Of a stretch of 64,000 nucleotides of DNA, positions 9,800 through 22,550 are shown piece after piece. Source of the DNA: Castor canadensis (taxonomy: Eukaryota; Chordata; Mammalia; Rodentia; Castoridae). Each line of letters opens with the position of its first letter. Position 1 is the stretch's first letter. Under the pieces are notes generated by a model, which saw only the letters and a list, made by a program, of their open reading frames with translations, was not told the DNA's origin and did not search any database. A program made the position numbers and the translations under genes. The stretch lies in assembly GCF_047511655.1 (NCBI RefSeq), contig NC_133386.1, positions 131,877,866-131,941,865 of the forward strand, read 5' to 3'.

Positions 9800-11860
9800 A
9801 CCAAAAATACTTGTTTTCACTCATGAATCTGCAACTTGAGCAGGGAGACTGGCTGTTTTAGAAAAAATACAAACTGCAACAGAGTCACCAAAATTTAATC
9901 TACCTCTGACTCCAAAACACATGCTTTTCCCACTGTACCAGCAAGATAACAGTTGTTTTTCTTAGGTGGATTAATACAAATTTTTTAAAAAGTTGTGTGC
10001 AAAAGAATTAAAAAAGGGAAAAGGTTAATCTGAAGAGATATTAGATAGAGCAGCCTACCAGCTCCATAACCACAGTATGGTAAAAGCAAGGGTCTTGGGT
10101 GACCACTGTAAAAAAATATATATGTTGTATGAGCATTAGAGTTAATTCTAAATGTCTAATTCTAAGTGTCTTTCCTCTCCTAAAATGACTTCAGCTAAAT
10201 ACTGAAAGAATTTAAACCTGTAGTAGAGTTCACTGTTCATCATGGAATACTCACAGTGAGTGAAGTCATATGCCAAACTCTGGAGAAAGATGGATAAACT
10301 TCCCTTCAAAAACTTGTAATTTAGTGGGGAAGACAGACATGTAAACAGACAGTTGCTATATAATATGGTGTCAATGGCATGAAGTTGTGAAAAAAGGGTT
10401 GAGGAGCTATTATTTCTTCCTGGGAGCTAGTACGGAAAAGTTACCAAGAAGGTAATATTTAAGCAGGGTCTTAAAAGATAGGAGTTCAACAAAGGAGGAA
10501 AGCGTATTCAAAGCACAGAAAGAAACAACAATGGCAAACTCACAGGTATGAACACGGATTTGGGGAAACATGCATATCAATTTAGTGAAATGGGGGCTTG
10601 GGTGGCCTCGTTACCACTAACGGAGGCAGAAGTTCTGACTCAAGGATGTGTGATGCCATCCCACCAGAGAATGTGAGGAGCACCTCATTACCACCAGGTG
10701 CAGCTAGAATTCCATGTTCCGCATGTGGCGTATACTGCAGGAAAAGGGAAGTATTAGGAGAGGACCTTGTTACTGCCCTTTGAGAATGAAAGTCCAAGCC
10801 TCCCTATGTCTTCTCTGACATGAAGCTAGGAGCTGGAAGGAGTCGGATAGCCTCATTAGATCCTGATGGGTGGAAGCCTAGGTGGGGTATGATTTCAGTT
10901 TTCTGTTGTATTCAGCTGTAGCAAAGTGCTTATTGTCTAAAAGTTTCCTGTACTGTGAGGCTGCTCCCAGCCTGGTCTTTTGACTGGAAAGAATAGGCTT
11001 TTTTAAAAAAAAATCTATGCCCATCAGCATTTCTGGATTTGTCAGTTTCTCCAATACCAAATCTAGGATATCTGAAACAAAAAGAAAACTCAAGGAACTC
11101 ACCAACAATTATTCCTTGTGTGGGAAATATGCTCACCTGTCCAGACTCAAAGAATGGACTCAGAGATGTGTGGACTATAGCGGAAGCAAGACTTTGATGG
11201 AAGTCTTGTGAGATTGGAGTGCCTGGGAAGCAAACACACCCAAAGCCATTACAACAAGCATTATATTGTCTAGTGCTCAAGTTCCTGCCCCAGTTCCTCA
11301 CTGGCAGAGTGAATATCTCCTATGTCGCCTAAATTTCCTATTGGGTTATTTTAAAATATGCCTCTCGGGATTGGTCAAATTTTAGAGGCAGGCTTAAAGT
11401 GGTATCTGCCTACCTTTGTGGTGGGTGCTTTCCGGCACATTCATAGTTTTTACCTAGCACATACCTACTTTTTTTTTTTACCTATTTCCTCATTCAGATT
11501 TACCCCTCCCAATTTAAGTTCCCTTATCAGTTGAGCCTCCCCCAACATCTGCAAGCAAGCAGCCAGAGTTAAATGCTTTGTCTTGAAAATGGACCACCAC
11601 TGACTTTATTTCTAACACTTGGGTTCTAGGTCTTAGTTGGTCTGTCTGCTTTCCACCTTTCAGAGTTGTCATATGTTTGTTTTATATATAATGCCTTATA
11701 TGTACTGTCCAGTAATTTTAGCTGTACTTAGCAGGACGAATAGAGAAAAGTAAATGTACTCCATCTTTCTGCAAGTAGAAGTCTCAGATTAATTGATTTT
11801 TTTTTTACAAAGGTGTGAAGGCAATGCTCTGTGAAAGACACTGTTAAGAGAACAAAAAGG
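9800..11860. other. Intergenic, mostly unique
   Basis: No gene or clear repeat recognised. The part at 10576-10745 is less AT-rich, holds several CpGs and is open in two antiparallel frames of about 60-70 codons. The part at 11117-11560 resembles an antisense LTR in style (a gacttt...gtcttgtgag stretch and a ccctcccaatttaagttccc stretch), but no terminal repeats or duplication settle it. Confidence 0.4.
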
Positions 11861-11865
11861 AAGGT

Positions 11866-11948
11866 CTAGAGGCATGGCTCAAGTGGTAGAGCACCTGCCT
11901 GGCAAATGCAAGGCCCTGACTTCAAACCCCAAACCCACCAAAAAATGA
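11866..11948 (+). repeat. tRNA-like ID SINE
   Basis: aggcatggctcaagtggtag, gcacctgcctggcaaatgca and ggccctgacttcaaacccca, then an A-rich tail mixed with a short GA repeat. Confidence 0.9.
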
Positions 11949-12159
11949 GAGAGAGAGAGGAAAAAAAAGAAATGCACATTAAAATCATGATGTGATACAC
12001 CATACATCTAATAGAACAAATGAAATGAAATATACTGACAATACCACATCATGGTGAGGATGTGGAACTACTGAAATTCTCATACAATGCAAAACAGAAC
12101 ACAATGTTCACCAAAGGTGCTTACGAAACGCTATGGAGCACAGAAGACTTGATAAAAAG

Positions 12160-12335
12160 CCGGGGTGCCAGTGGCTCACACCTGTAATCCTAACTACTCA
12201 GGAGGCAAAGATCATGAGGATCGTGGTTCGAAGCCAGCCCAGGCAACATTTGGGCTGAGCCTCCTTAGATCAACAGTTTCTTACCAGACGCAGAAGTGAG
12301 GAAAGAATATCAAGGATCTTGAAGCAAAGGAATAG
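12160..12335 (+). repeat. B1-like part of a composite SINE, 3' end lost
   Basis: ccggggtgccagtggctcac, acctgtaatcctaactactc, ggttcgaagccagcccaggc. The usual ID half that follows in this family is not recognisable. From 12336 to about 13830 I see only unique sequence. Confidence 0.8.
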
Positions 12336-13829
12336 GAGAAACAAAGGCATGGAGACATAAAAGGACATAGAGAATGGTGACCTCAAAAAGCAAAATGAGG
12401 GATGTTAGACTTAGTAATCCTCAGCTGGGAGTGCTTGTCAGAGTAACCTGGGGAGCTTTATTTTTGGATGAAAACCTTAAATGACTATTGAGATGATGTC
12501 TGCCCTAACGGTTTCTGGGTCTGTGACTTCCACCATACCCCATGAGAAAGCACTAGACTTAATAACACAAGTTATTGCCATTTAATTAATCCATGTTAGA
12601 ACTCAAGTGACAAAAACATTATGCTCTAAACAGTGACTTGACACTGATTAATGGCTTGATTATTAGAAAGCCAAAGAGAATTGCAAATGAAAATAGAAAT
12701 AAAGACATATTATCACATATTGAATTTTCCCCCACTTCATTTTAGAGAAAAGAAACAGCATTTTTTTAGGTTCATCCAAGTGCTCAGATGCCTCAGGTGA
12801 GGAGCTGATGATAATCAGTAATTATCCAAGGTAAGATCCAAAATACTTTGTAACGATGGAAATAATAACCCTGTCAGAAATAGAAATCAGCTATCATGGG
12901 GGAGGATACTATAAATCCAAACATAAGATCCAACTTGTCTTCACCTCAGAGAGTTTCCAGCTGTTTATGACATTCTGCTGTGATTTGCCAGAGATGAAAT
13001 GCATTTTTAAAAAACTCTGCTCCAGCCAGCTGAACAAAAAGGCTTAGAGCCACATTCTCTTTCAAGAAGTGTTGAGCACTCATGAAATCTGCTGTGAAAT
13101 AGTAGAAGGTGTCCACTTTCTTGTCAGTTCCAATTAAGATCTTTCCTGGCAACCCCACAGTTGATCATTATTTTTTAAGTGAGCTAGTGGAATATCAGGT
13201 CATGTCTCTCTTAGATTGAAAGGGCCTTGTTGAGATGCTGTGGGGCTTAAGCTTATCACTTCAAGGCCAGCAGTTAAATCCAAGCCTTGCTAAAGGCAAA
13301 GGTAATACAGAAACACACAGAGAGCACGTGGAGTATTGTGTTGGGAAATGATTGTGGGAAGGAAATGGACCAAGTGATGTTCATATAAGTATGCAAATTG
13401 CATGTGCACATACACTGACATATTGACAAACACAGCCTGAACTGAAGCATATCAAGTGATCAGTGGTAATAGCAGTTATCACACCATATAATAATTAGAC
13501 TGGAGACTCTTTTGAGAATAAGGGCTGAAGCTTTTTGACCTCTGAATCCCCAACAGCATTGAATTAATGAACAGTGTATTGAATTCAATAAGGCAATGGT
13601 ACAGACATGTGACAATCACCCCACCCTGCCTGAGCTTCCCCAAATAGACCTTGTATCTTCATTCTCTACCCTGCGATTGTACATCTCCCATTCTTCCTTC
13701 AGCTTGAATACTTTGACCCCTTTCCTTTATCCATGACTTTATCTTTCAAAGTGTGTCAGAAATCCTTATTCTGTATAGTCCATCTCACAGTCTTTTGAAA
13801 ATAACTCCCTAAGCACAAATGGGAACAGG

Positions 13830-13915
13830 GAATGTTCTTGGAAGTCAGAAAGATCTTGATTTAAATCCCAATTCTATTACCTTGGAGTTCTTTAACAGGT
13901 TACATTGTTATTAAT
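13830..13915 (+). repeat. MIR fragment
   Basis: ggaagtcagaaagatcttga, tttaaatcccaattctatta and ccttggagttctttaacagg follow the central MIR order. Confidence 0.55.
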
Positions 13916-13920
13916 CCCAT

Positions 13921-14512
13921 GTCAGATGGGAAAGATTTTCTCCCATTCTGGGGTTGCCTCTTCAATCTGGTGACCATTTCTTTTGGTGTGCAGAAGTTTT
14001 TTAGTTTCATGTAGTCCCATCTGTCAATCCGTTCTCTTAGTTACTGAGCCATTAGAATTCTGTTTAGGAAGTTACTGCCTATGCCTATAAGTTCCAGTGT
14101 AATCCTTACTCTTTCCTGCACTAGCTTCAAAGTTTCAGGTCTTATATTAAGGTCCTTAATCCACTTTGAGATTGAGATGATATTTGTACAGGGTGAAAGA
14201 CATGGATCTAGTTTCAATTTTCTGCATGCAGATACCACTTTTCCCCCACAACATTTGTTGAAGAGGCTGTCTTTTCTCCATCATCTGTTTTGGGTGCCTT
14301 TGTCAAAAATCAGGTGGACATAACTGCATGGATTCATAACTGAGTTTTCTGATCCACCGAACTGCATGTCTGTTTTTGGTGCTAGTACCATGCTGTTTTT
14401 ATTGCAATGGCTCTGTAGTACAGTTTGAGGTCAGGTATTGTAATAACTCCAGCATTGCTCTTTTTGCTCAGTATTGCCTTGGTTATTCAAGGTCTTTTGT
14501 GCTTCCACATTA
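13921..14512 (-). mobile_element. Inverted 5' part of an older L1 (copy B)
   Basis: Antisense ORF2: plus-strand landmarks are gggaaagattttctcccatt, the 'tgcctatgcctataagttccagtg' stretch and 'taatccactttgagattgag'. The minus frame at 14041-14238 reads [20 protein letters not shown], a standard L1 ORF2 stretch. It abuts the sense part head to head at about 14512, the layout left by twin priming. Confidence 0.85.
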
Positions 14513-15964
14513 AATCAATAACCCAATGAAGAAATGGGCAAATGAACTGAACAGAGCTTTCCTTTTCAAAGGAAGAAGTCTAAAAATGGCCAAAAAAACC
14601 ACCTGAAGAAATGTTCAGCATCCCTGGTCACAAAGGAAATGCAAATCAAAACCACATTAAGATTGCACCTCACTCCTGTTAGAATGGCTATCATCAATAA
14701 CACAAATGACAACAAATGTTGGCAAGGATGTGGGGAAAAAAGGAACCCTCATACACTATTGGTGGGAATGTAAATTAGTACAGCCACTATGGAAAACAGT
14801 ATGGAGCCCCCTAAAAAAAAAAATAGAACTGCCATATGATCCAGTCATACCATTCCTAGGGACATACCTGAAGGAATGTAAGTCAGGTTACAATAAAGAC
14901 ACCGGCACATTTATGTTTATTGTAGCATTATTCACAATAGCCAACCTATGGAAACAGCCAAGAGGCCCCACAACTGATGAATGGATTAAGAAAATTTTGT
15001 ATTTATAGACAATGTAATTTTATTCAGCCATAAAGAAGGATGAATGTTGTCATTTCTAGGTAAATGGATGGAATTGGAGAACAACATCTTAAGCAAAGTT
15101 AGTCAGGTTCAGAAAGTCAAAGTTCACATGTTTTATCTCATGTGGAATATAGGCCCAGTATAAATACAAGCAATATTATATATATATATATAAATATATA
15201 CAGAGCATGTATCCAAAAATGGGATTGGTAGAGGAGACCATGGGAGGAGGAAAAGAAGGAAAGGAAAATAGTGAGTAATAATGAAGTACGTTACATATAT
15301 ATAGGAACAAGACATAAGGAAACACACTGCAAACTGTTAAACAACACAGATAGAAGTGCAGAATAGGGAAGCTACATTGAGTTAAGCACACTACATGTAC
15401 AGGTGTAGTACCAAAGCAAAAATCCCACTGAAAAATGAACAGATGCCTAAACAATGAAGGACAAGAATGAAAAAAAAAGTCACACTAAGGGGAGGACAAT
15501 AACAGGAGGGAGATGACAAAAGAAGTAAAGAAGGTGAATATGGTTGGTGTACTTTCTACACAATAATGAATACAGAATTTTTAAACATGTTGAAATCATA
15601 AGAAGAAGACTAAGGTAGAAAGGAGAAAAATGGATAAACCAATTTGGATTACAATACATATGTACATTGAAATGTCATAATGAAACACTCTGTATAGATA
15701 TCTTAAAAAAATGTCTTTTCTCAAAAATGAAGGACAGGAAGGTAAAAACAGGTCTTGTCTGGGGGTTGGTACCAGTGGGAGAGGGGAAAATATAAAGAAA
15801 GGGTATAGGAGGAGAATATGGTGGAACTACTATGTACTCACGTATGAAAATGTAAAAATGAGACCTGTTGAAACTATTCTAAGAATGGGAGGGATACGAG
15901 AATGGCAGAAGGGGTGAATTTAACTAAGATACACTGTAAGCACTTTTGTAAATGTCACAATGTA
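14513..15964 (+). mobile_element. Sense 3' part of the older L1 (copy B) with 3' UTR
   Basis: Starts with acccaatgaagaaatgggca and continues through the ORF2 C-terminus (frame 14706-15008 contains [20 protein letters not shown]), then a long 3' UTR with a (TA)n tract at 15177-15192. The 15620-15705 part may be the end of a further L1 fragment. The 3' end is split by copy C and resumes at 18106. Confidence 0.8.
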
Positions 15965-18088
15965 TAAAATCAACATAGAAAAATCATTAGCATTTCTATA
16001 CACTAACAATGAGCAAACGGAAAAAGAATGTATGAAAACAATTCCATTTACAATAGCCTCAAAAAAAATCAAATACCTAGGTGTAAACCTAACAAAAGAT
16101 GTGAAAGACCTCTACAAGGAAAACTATACACTTCTGAAGAAAGAGATTGAGGAAGACTATAGAAAGTGGAGAGATCTCCCATGCTCGTGGATTGGTAGAA
16201 TCAACATAGTAAAAATGTTAATACTCCCCAAAGTAATCTACATGTTTAATGCAATTCCCATCAAAATTCCAATGACATTCATTAAAGAGATTGAAAAATC
16301 TACTGTTAAATTTATATGGAAACACAAGAGGCCACGAATAGCCGAGGCAATACTCAGTCAAAAGAACTATGCAGGAGGTATCACAATACCTGACTTCAAA
16401 CTATATTACAAAGCAATAACAATAAAAACAGCATGATACTGGCACAAAAACAGACATGAAGACCAGTGGAACAGAATAGAGGATCCAGATATGAAGCCAC
16501 ACAACTATGAGCAACTTGTCTTTGACAAAGGAACTAAAAATATACGATGGAGAAATAGCAGCCTCTTCAACAAAAACTGCTGGGAAAACTGGTTAGCAGT
16601 CTGCAAAAAACTGAAACTAGATCCATGTATATCACCCTATACCAAGATTAACTCAAAATGGATCAAGGATCTTAATATCAGACCCCAAACTCTTAAGTTG
16701 ATACAAGAAAGAGTAGTAAATACTCTGGAGTTAGTAGGTATAGGTAAGAACTTTCTCAATGAAACCCCAGCAGCACAGCAACTAAGAGATAGCATAGATA
16801 AATGGGACCTCCTAAAACTAAAAAGCTTCTGTTCATCAAAAGAAATGGTCTCTAAACTGAAGAGAACACCCACAGAGTGGGAGAAAATATTTGCCAATTA
16901 TACATCAGACAAAGGACTGATAACCAGAATATACAGGGAACTTAAAAAAGTAAATTCTCCCAAAACTAATGAACCAATAAAGAAATGGGCATGTGAACTA
17001 AACAGAACTTTCTCAAAAGAAGAAATTCAAATGGCCAGAAAACACATGAAAAAATGCTCACCATCTCTAGCAATAAAGGAAATGCAAATTAAAACCACAC
17101 TAAATTTCCACCTCACCCCTGTTAGAATAGCCATCATCAGCAACACCACCAACAACAGGTGTTGGCGAGGATGCGGTTTTGGAAAAAGGAACCCTCTTAC
17201 ACTGTTGGTGGGAATGTAGACTAGTACAACCACTCTGGAAAAAAATTTGGAGGCTACTTAAAAAGCTAGACATCGATCTACCATTTGATCCAGCAATACC
17301 ACTCTTGGGGATATACCCAAAAGACTGTTACTCCAGAGGCACCTGCACATCCATGTTTATTGCGGCACTATTCACAATAGCCAAGTTATGGAAACAGCCA
17401 AGATGCCCCAGCACTGACGAATGGATTAAGAAAATGTGGTATCTATACACAATGGAATTTTATGCAGCCATGAAGAAGAACGAAATGTTATCATTCGCTG
17501 GTAAATGGATGGAATTGGAGAACATCATTCTGAGTGAGGTTAGCCTGGCTCAAAAAACCAAAAATCGTATGTTCTCCCTCATATGTGGACATTAGATCAA
17601 GGGCAAACACAACAAGGGGATTGGACTATGAACACATGATAAAAGCGAGAGCACACAAGGGAGGGGTGAGGATAGGTAAGACACCTAAAAAACTAGCTAG
17701 CATTTGTTGCCCTTAACGCAGAGAAACTAAAGCAGATACCTTAAAGCAACTGAGGCCAATAGGAAAAGGGGAACAGGTACTAGAGAAAAGGTTAGATCAA
17801 AAAGAATTAACCTAGAAGGTAACACCCATGCACAGGAAATCAATGTGAGTCAATGCCCTGTATAGCTATCCTTATCTCAACCAGCAAAACCCCTTGTTCC
17901 TTCCTATTATTGCTTATACTCTCTCTACAACAAAATTAGAGATAAGGGCAAAATAGTTTCTGCTGGGTATTGGGGGGGGAGCGGGAGGGGGCAGAGTGGG
18001 TGGTAAGGGAGGGGGCGGGGGCAGGGGGAAGAAATGAACCAAGCCTTGTATGCACATATGAATAATAAAAGAAAAATGAAAAAAAAAA
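15965..18088 (+). mobile_element. Young L1, 5'-truncated, nested in copy B (copy C)
   Basis: Begins in the reverse-transcriptase part of ORF2 and runs to an A-rich tail. The frame at 15960-16436 carries typical ORF2 sequence ([35 protein letters not shown]). It ends at a TGA at 16434-16436 where related L1s have TGG (before YWHKNR), and the same frame continues at 16491-17219, so one nonsense change breaks it. A further shift lies near 17175, where gcggttttgg replaces the expected run of G. Exact 17-bp flanking repeats GTAAATGTCACAATGTA stand at 15948-15964 and 18089-18105. The 3' UTR repeats the G-rich tract at 17969-18031. Confidence 0.93.
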
Positions 18089-18142
18089 GTAAATGTCACA
18101 ATGTACTCCCAGTACAACAATAATATGATAATTTTAAAAAGT
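18089..18142 (+). mobile_element. Tail of copy B after the nested insertion
   Basis: The second copy of the 17-bp duplication followed by ctcccagtacaacaataata and an AT-rich end. Removing copy C and one duplicate joins this cleanly to the sequence ending at 15964. Confidence 0.85.
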
Positions 18143-18144
18143 TG

Positions 18145-18250
18145 CTTCACCTCTTTGTGCCGCAGTTCCTCCAGATAGATTTTTTTTTTAAAGATTTAAT
18201 GTGATAAAGTATGTGAAGCACCTAGCTCAGTGACTGGTATAGGATAGATT
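18145..18250 (+). repeat. MIR fragment
   Basis: cacctctttgtgccgcagtt, then gatttaatgtgataaagtat and gaagcacctagctcagtgac match the 3' half of MIR, with a T9 run in the middle. Confidence 0.65.
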
Positions 18251-19290
18251 GCCAGTGAGAAAATGTTAGCCTTGTTCACCTTCCTCTATGAAACCAGCTC
18301 AGTGCTTAAAAAGTGTTAGCTCCCTCTGTTATACATTCTTTGACACCTCTATTAGGTTTCTTTCCCCCTACTCCACTACTCCTTAACCAGATATAGCTGC
18401 CCCCTCTTCCATTCCACAGTGCCCTGTTTATGTCTCTTTTCTAACACTTCTTATAGGCTGACTTGTGCTATAACTCATTATAGCTCCCTCCTCCATATAC
18501 CAAAAATGTCTTAAGGGCAATATCTTCAACAACTAGCTTAGTGACTAGATTAGGAAACACATTCCATAAATGGTTGTATAATTGAAATAACATTTAACCC
18601 TGCTTTCTGGAGAGGCAAATGATCATGTAACATGTGTTCTTCCAACAAGTGCTGAATGGTCTAAGTAGCAAGGAAGAAATTCCCCTGCAATTAAGTGGTT
18701 CAGAGTTGATTGCTATCCATCAAGCTGAAATAAGCAGAACCTCAATTTCCAGATGTCTTTATTTCTCCTACTAGCCAGGCCAGAGGAACATTCCCATAAG
18801 GGTAACCCAATATATATTTTTTTTAAAATCCTGATCTGATTAGAGACTGAAATCCTTTCCTTGAAGAAATGCACAAGAGCAAAGTTTTCTTCCCCCCTTT
18901 CCCCAAGGATAGAAGATGAGGGAGAGAGGAGAAAATTGAAGCCAAAGAAAAATCTACTGTACCCCAGCAGATGAAGAGCACATATGGTCAACACAACAGA
19001 TATTTTCCTGGGTCAAAATCCAGAGCTTAAACCATAATGAACTCTATCTATACCCTCAACTTGATCTTAGGAAAAGAAACAGGAGCAAAAATCAAAAACT
19101 TTCCCAGAAGTTGTTGTTTTTGCAGTGATATCTGTACCAATGAAGAAGTAATCTAAAACAGCAATCCAATTCAACAAATATTTTCTGAAATTCTTAGTGT
19201 CAGGCACTGGAGTTATGGAGATACTGGTGAAGCTAGATTTCTAACCTTAGTGTACCATTCTATACAATTGTTTTCTTCATTGGGAAAAGC
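18251..19290. other. Intergenic, nothing recognised
   Basis: Unique AT-rich sequence; the minus frame at 18713-18994 has no recognisable domain. I see no splice-bounded exon. Confidence 0.45.
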
Positions 19291-19294
19291 AGTG

Positions 19295-19830
19295 TTTCAG
19301 TCAGTGTTCAGTAAAGGAAACAGAACTACTAAGAGTTAAGGGGTAAAAGATTTATTATAGGAATTCAGGCTTTTATAATTGTGGGAGTAATTGGGGAAGG
19401 TCCTGCTCTGAAGGTAGAGGGAGGCAGGAAATCAGTGGAATCACCAGCCAGTCAATCCTCAAAGAAGCCAAGCACATTCAGCTGCCATTAACAGGCTGTA
19501 AAGGAAGAGCTGATGGAGGTATTTACAAAAGTGTGTGAATCCCTAGCCAAGCGTTTGGAGGTAGGCTATAAGCTACTATTGACAGCAGGGTCAATAGTCA
19601 AGAAGAGTTGAATGAGTGGAGGAGAAAGGACAAGCTAGGACCTGCTTATATCTCCTCATCTTTTGGTGTTTTGAACTCCCATGATCATCAGAGAGCAACA
19701 GCTGCAGATTTGCTTCCACTTCCCAAATCTTGATCAAGTATTGATCTTAGCCATCTTTAAACTAAAACCATACAGTTGCAGCTTGCCCAACCTGAACACA
19801 CACAGCCATAAAGTCATTTGTGTCTTCTCT
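19295..19830. repeat. Possible ancient LTR-like repeat
   Basis: gtaaaggaaacagaactact, aaagatttattataggaatt and the following 'attgtgggagtaattgggga' have the style of old ERVL-class LTRs (compare 39.56 kb, ctccagagaaaaagaaccaa). No ends or duplications are visible, so the class is a guess. Confidence 0.35.
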
Positions 19831-19867
19831 TAACTTTCAATAGTGGAAAAAGGCTGAATTTTAAGTC

Positions 19868-19950
19868 TTAACAGGCCAGGTTTCAAATCCTGGTTCTATT
19901 CATCTCTAGCTAAACGACCACAGGTAAATTCCCATCTATGGGCCTTAATG
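19868..19950 (+). repeat. MIR fragment
   Basis: ggtttcaaatcctggttcta ttc, then agctaaacgaccacaggtaa and atgggccttaatgc. From 19951 to about 22040 I recognise no gene; the region looks unique. Confidence 0.6.
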
Positions 19951-22039
19951 CATCAGGAGGGGTCCCTCGCCTTTGTCATAGCATTTATTTTATTTCCCAC
20001 ACTGTCCTAGGACCGCTGGCTTCTTTGCCTGTTGTTCACCACCCTGTGAACTGCCTGAGGACAAGGACTTTCATAGTCTCTGACCTAATGTAGAGTAGTG
20101 AACAAGAAATTTGCCAAAAAAGTAAAAAATAGTTTAATCAGGGGAAAATGAAAATTCAAACAGTCAGAGGTTTGAATATTTCAAGTAATAGGACAAAGAT
20201 GTGATAACAAGTCATACACAGGAGCAAGGAATCAGGATGATTAATTTTAATCATTGGGATTGGGAAATATGATGCCATGAATGGTTTAAGACATAAGCTG
20301 TGAATGAGGTGTATCTGGCTGAAGTACATCTAGAGTACTTGGGAACACAGAAATCATGAAGAGCACCTAAACATGCAGAGAAAAGGGCACCAACAGAAGG
20401 AAGTGTGCTTGACTGAAGTCTTAAGAAACTACAAAGCAGATTCCCAGGCAGAGGATGAAGGACCATGCTTTCAGACAAAGATGAGCAATGCAGTGTGAAG
20501 ACAGGAGAGATCAGAGTTTGTGGGACTGCAGGTGGGTTGGTGTGGTGCAAAGAGTATGAAAACATGGAAGGGAAGAAGAGGGAAATGACCAAAGTTCAGG
20601 TCATGAATGGCTTCAGTTCTAAGCTAAGGAGCTTAGACTTGATCCAGTAGGACAGTTATAAATTGCCAGGATGATGTGACCAGTGATGTGCTTTGCTTTG
20701 TTTGCCCCAAATCAGTTTTTAAATTTGTTTTTGTTTTGCTAGGATTTTTTAAATTGAGAGATTTCACATAAATTCTGGACCTCCACTTTGTGTAGGAAAT
20801 CAGATCTGACCACACTAGCTTTCATTTTTTCCCACATGAACAAAAGGACAAAGTGTTATTTGTCCTTTTAGATGCCATGTGTGCTTTGAAAATCTCTAGT
20901 CTCACCACACCTTTTTGTCATCATACTCACAGTCTTATTTAAGGGGAGAAATATTTAAAGGGGTGAAAAGTAGAAAATGGAGGTTAGGCTACAAAAGCCA
21001 GGCATTTCAGAAAATGGAGAACAGCATGCTTCTATGTAAGAGAAACACAGTATATCCCCAGAAAGAATGAGCCTTTCCATTAAACCTAGTTTCCTTCTAT
21101 TGTTTATGTTATCTGCAGGATTTGCTATGTAAAGAGTGATGACTTCACAGGCCACCTCACTTTCATAAAATCTTGCAGTGCTCACAGACCATCAGGAAGG
21201 AATGTGCCAGGCGTGCTAGTCTTAAAGAAGGTGTGGGAGACACGTCTGGCCAGAGCCTGTTGAAGAGAGGCCAACACCGACTCTCCAAGCCTCAAATAGG
21301 CAATGAATCAAATAGGAGGAAATTGAGAGAAACGGCTTGTCCAGGCCCCAAAGGCAGCTAATGGCCGGAGTTCTCTGCAGCTAGTAACACCACAAAAGAA
21401 ATGCATTGTACTCCTCCTGCTCCACTAGGGCCAAAAAACTGAGCTGCTTCCTATAATCAGGGGTCTGAGTACTGGCCCAGCTTCTTGGTAAGAGGGATAC
21501 TGGATCCTTCAGGCCACCACACTCTCCCTCAACTCTCACCACCGTCCTCACATTCTAGGACTCATTTCACTAAACCTTCCATCCCTTCCAGAGCCTTGAA
21601 CTCCTGCTTCTGAGCTCCAAACAGCTGACAAAAGAAGGCTGCCTTGTGCTCCTTGGGGACCTCCTGTCTTCAGTGATGATTCTCTGCAGCTCAGCTCTGG
21701 CAGTCTTACCTCCTCTCACCGTGTAACTGATCCCAGTCCTCTAGTTCTGTCAGCACCTCTCTGTGTACACTGTGACATGTGTGAGCCCCCAGTCGGGTGG
21801 CAACCCTAAGTGATGTGTGAGTTTCCTCCCAGGCCATTGAAGGCTGCTTTTCCACAGAAAGTCAGACTCTTAGGATCCACTAGAAACAGTGCTTTCATCA
21901 AGGAATCATGGAGGAAAGGTCCCTTAACCTTCAAGTCGATCTCCCTGCTCCCTATCTTTTCCCACATCAATTCTGCTTATACCTACAGAATTAACATACA
22001 CTAGAACATAATGCTATGCGTGTCATGTTTTCATCAAGA

Positions 22040-22550
22040 TCTGTCTGTTAGTGGTTTCCCATTTTTACCAAATTCAAATCAAGTTATCTGCCCTGGCATG
22101 TTGGGCCTCTCCCAGGGTAACCCCAAAATACTTTTTCTAGGCTTATCTCCCTCCCACTACCAATAACAAGTGTCTAGCCAGAGTGACACTTGGCATTGCC
22201 TGTAGGCATGGAGCTTTCTTGCCTGTTTCTTCTATTCCTTCCTCCTTGCCCATTTCCTGCTGTCTAAAGCCTATCCATACTAAAAATCTCATCTCCATGT
22301 CACTTCTCAATGTCTCTAATGGCTCCAGTCACATTACCTCTTCTACCTTGAGGTATCTGCCACAAAATGTGTTTTTCTTCTTAAAGCCTGGGTTTAGACT
22401 ACTTGTTTTAATTACATGAGCACATGCCTTAGTGTTTTTTTGCCAGACTGAACCTAGACAAAGGGGTCAGATGTTATTCATCTCTATCATTATGTCCTGA
22501 ACAGAGCTGATAAATGAAAGATGTTTAGAAATATTTGTCTGAGTTGATTG
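22040..22550 (+). repeat. L2 LINE 3' region
   Basis: The order fits the L2 3' end: ctgttagtggtttcccattt, ctgccctggcatgttgggcc, ccagagtgacacttggcatt, tgcctgtaggcatggagctt and finally a 'gatgttattcatctctatca' segment. Old and divergent. Confidence 0.6.

Noticed and set aside
16491..17219. 242-codon open frame as a possible functional reverse-transcriptase-related gene
   Set aside because: It is the C-terminal part of L1 ORF2 in a 5'-truncated copy with an upstream nonsense change and a downstream frameshift; a dead transposon.
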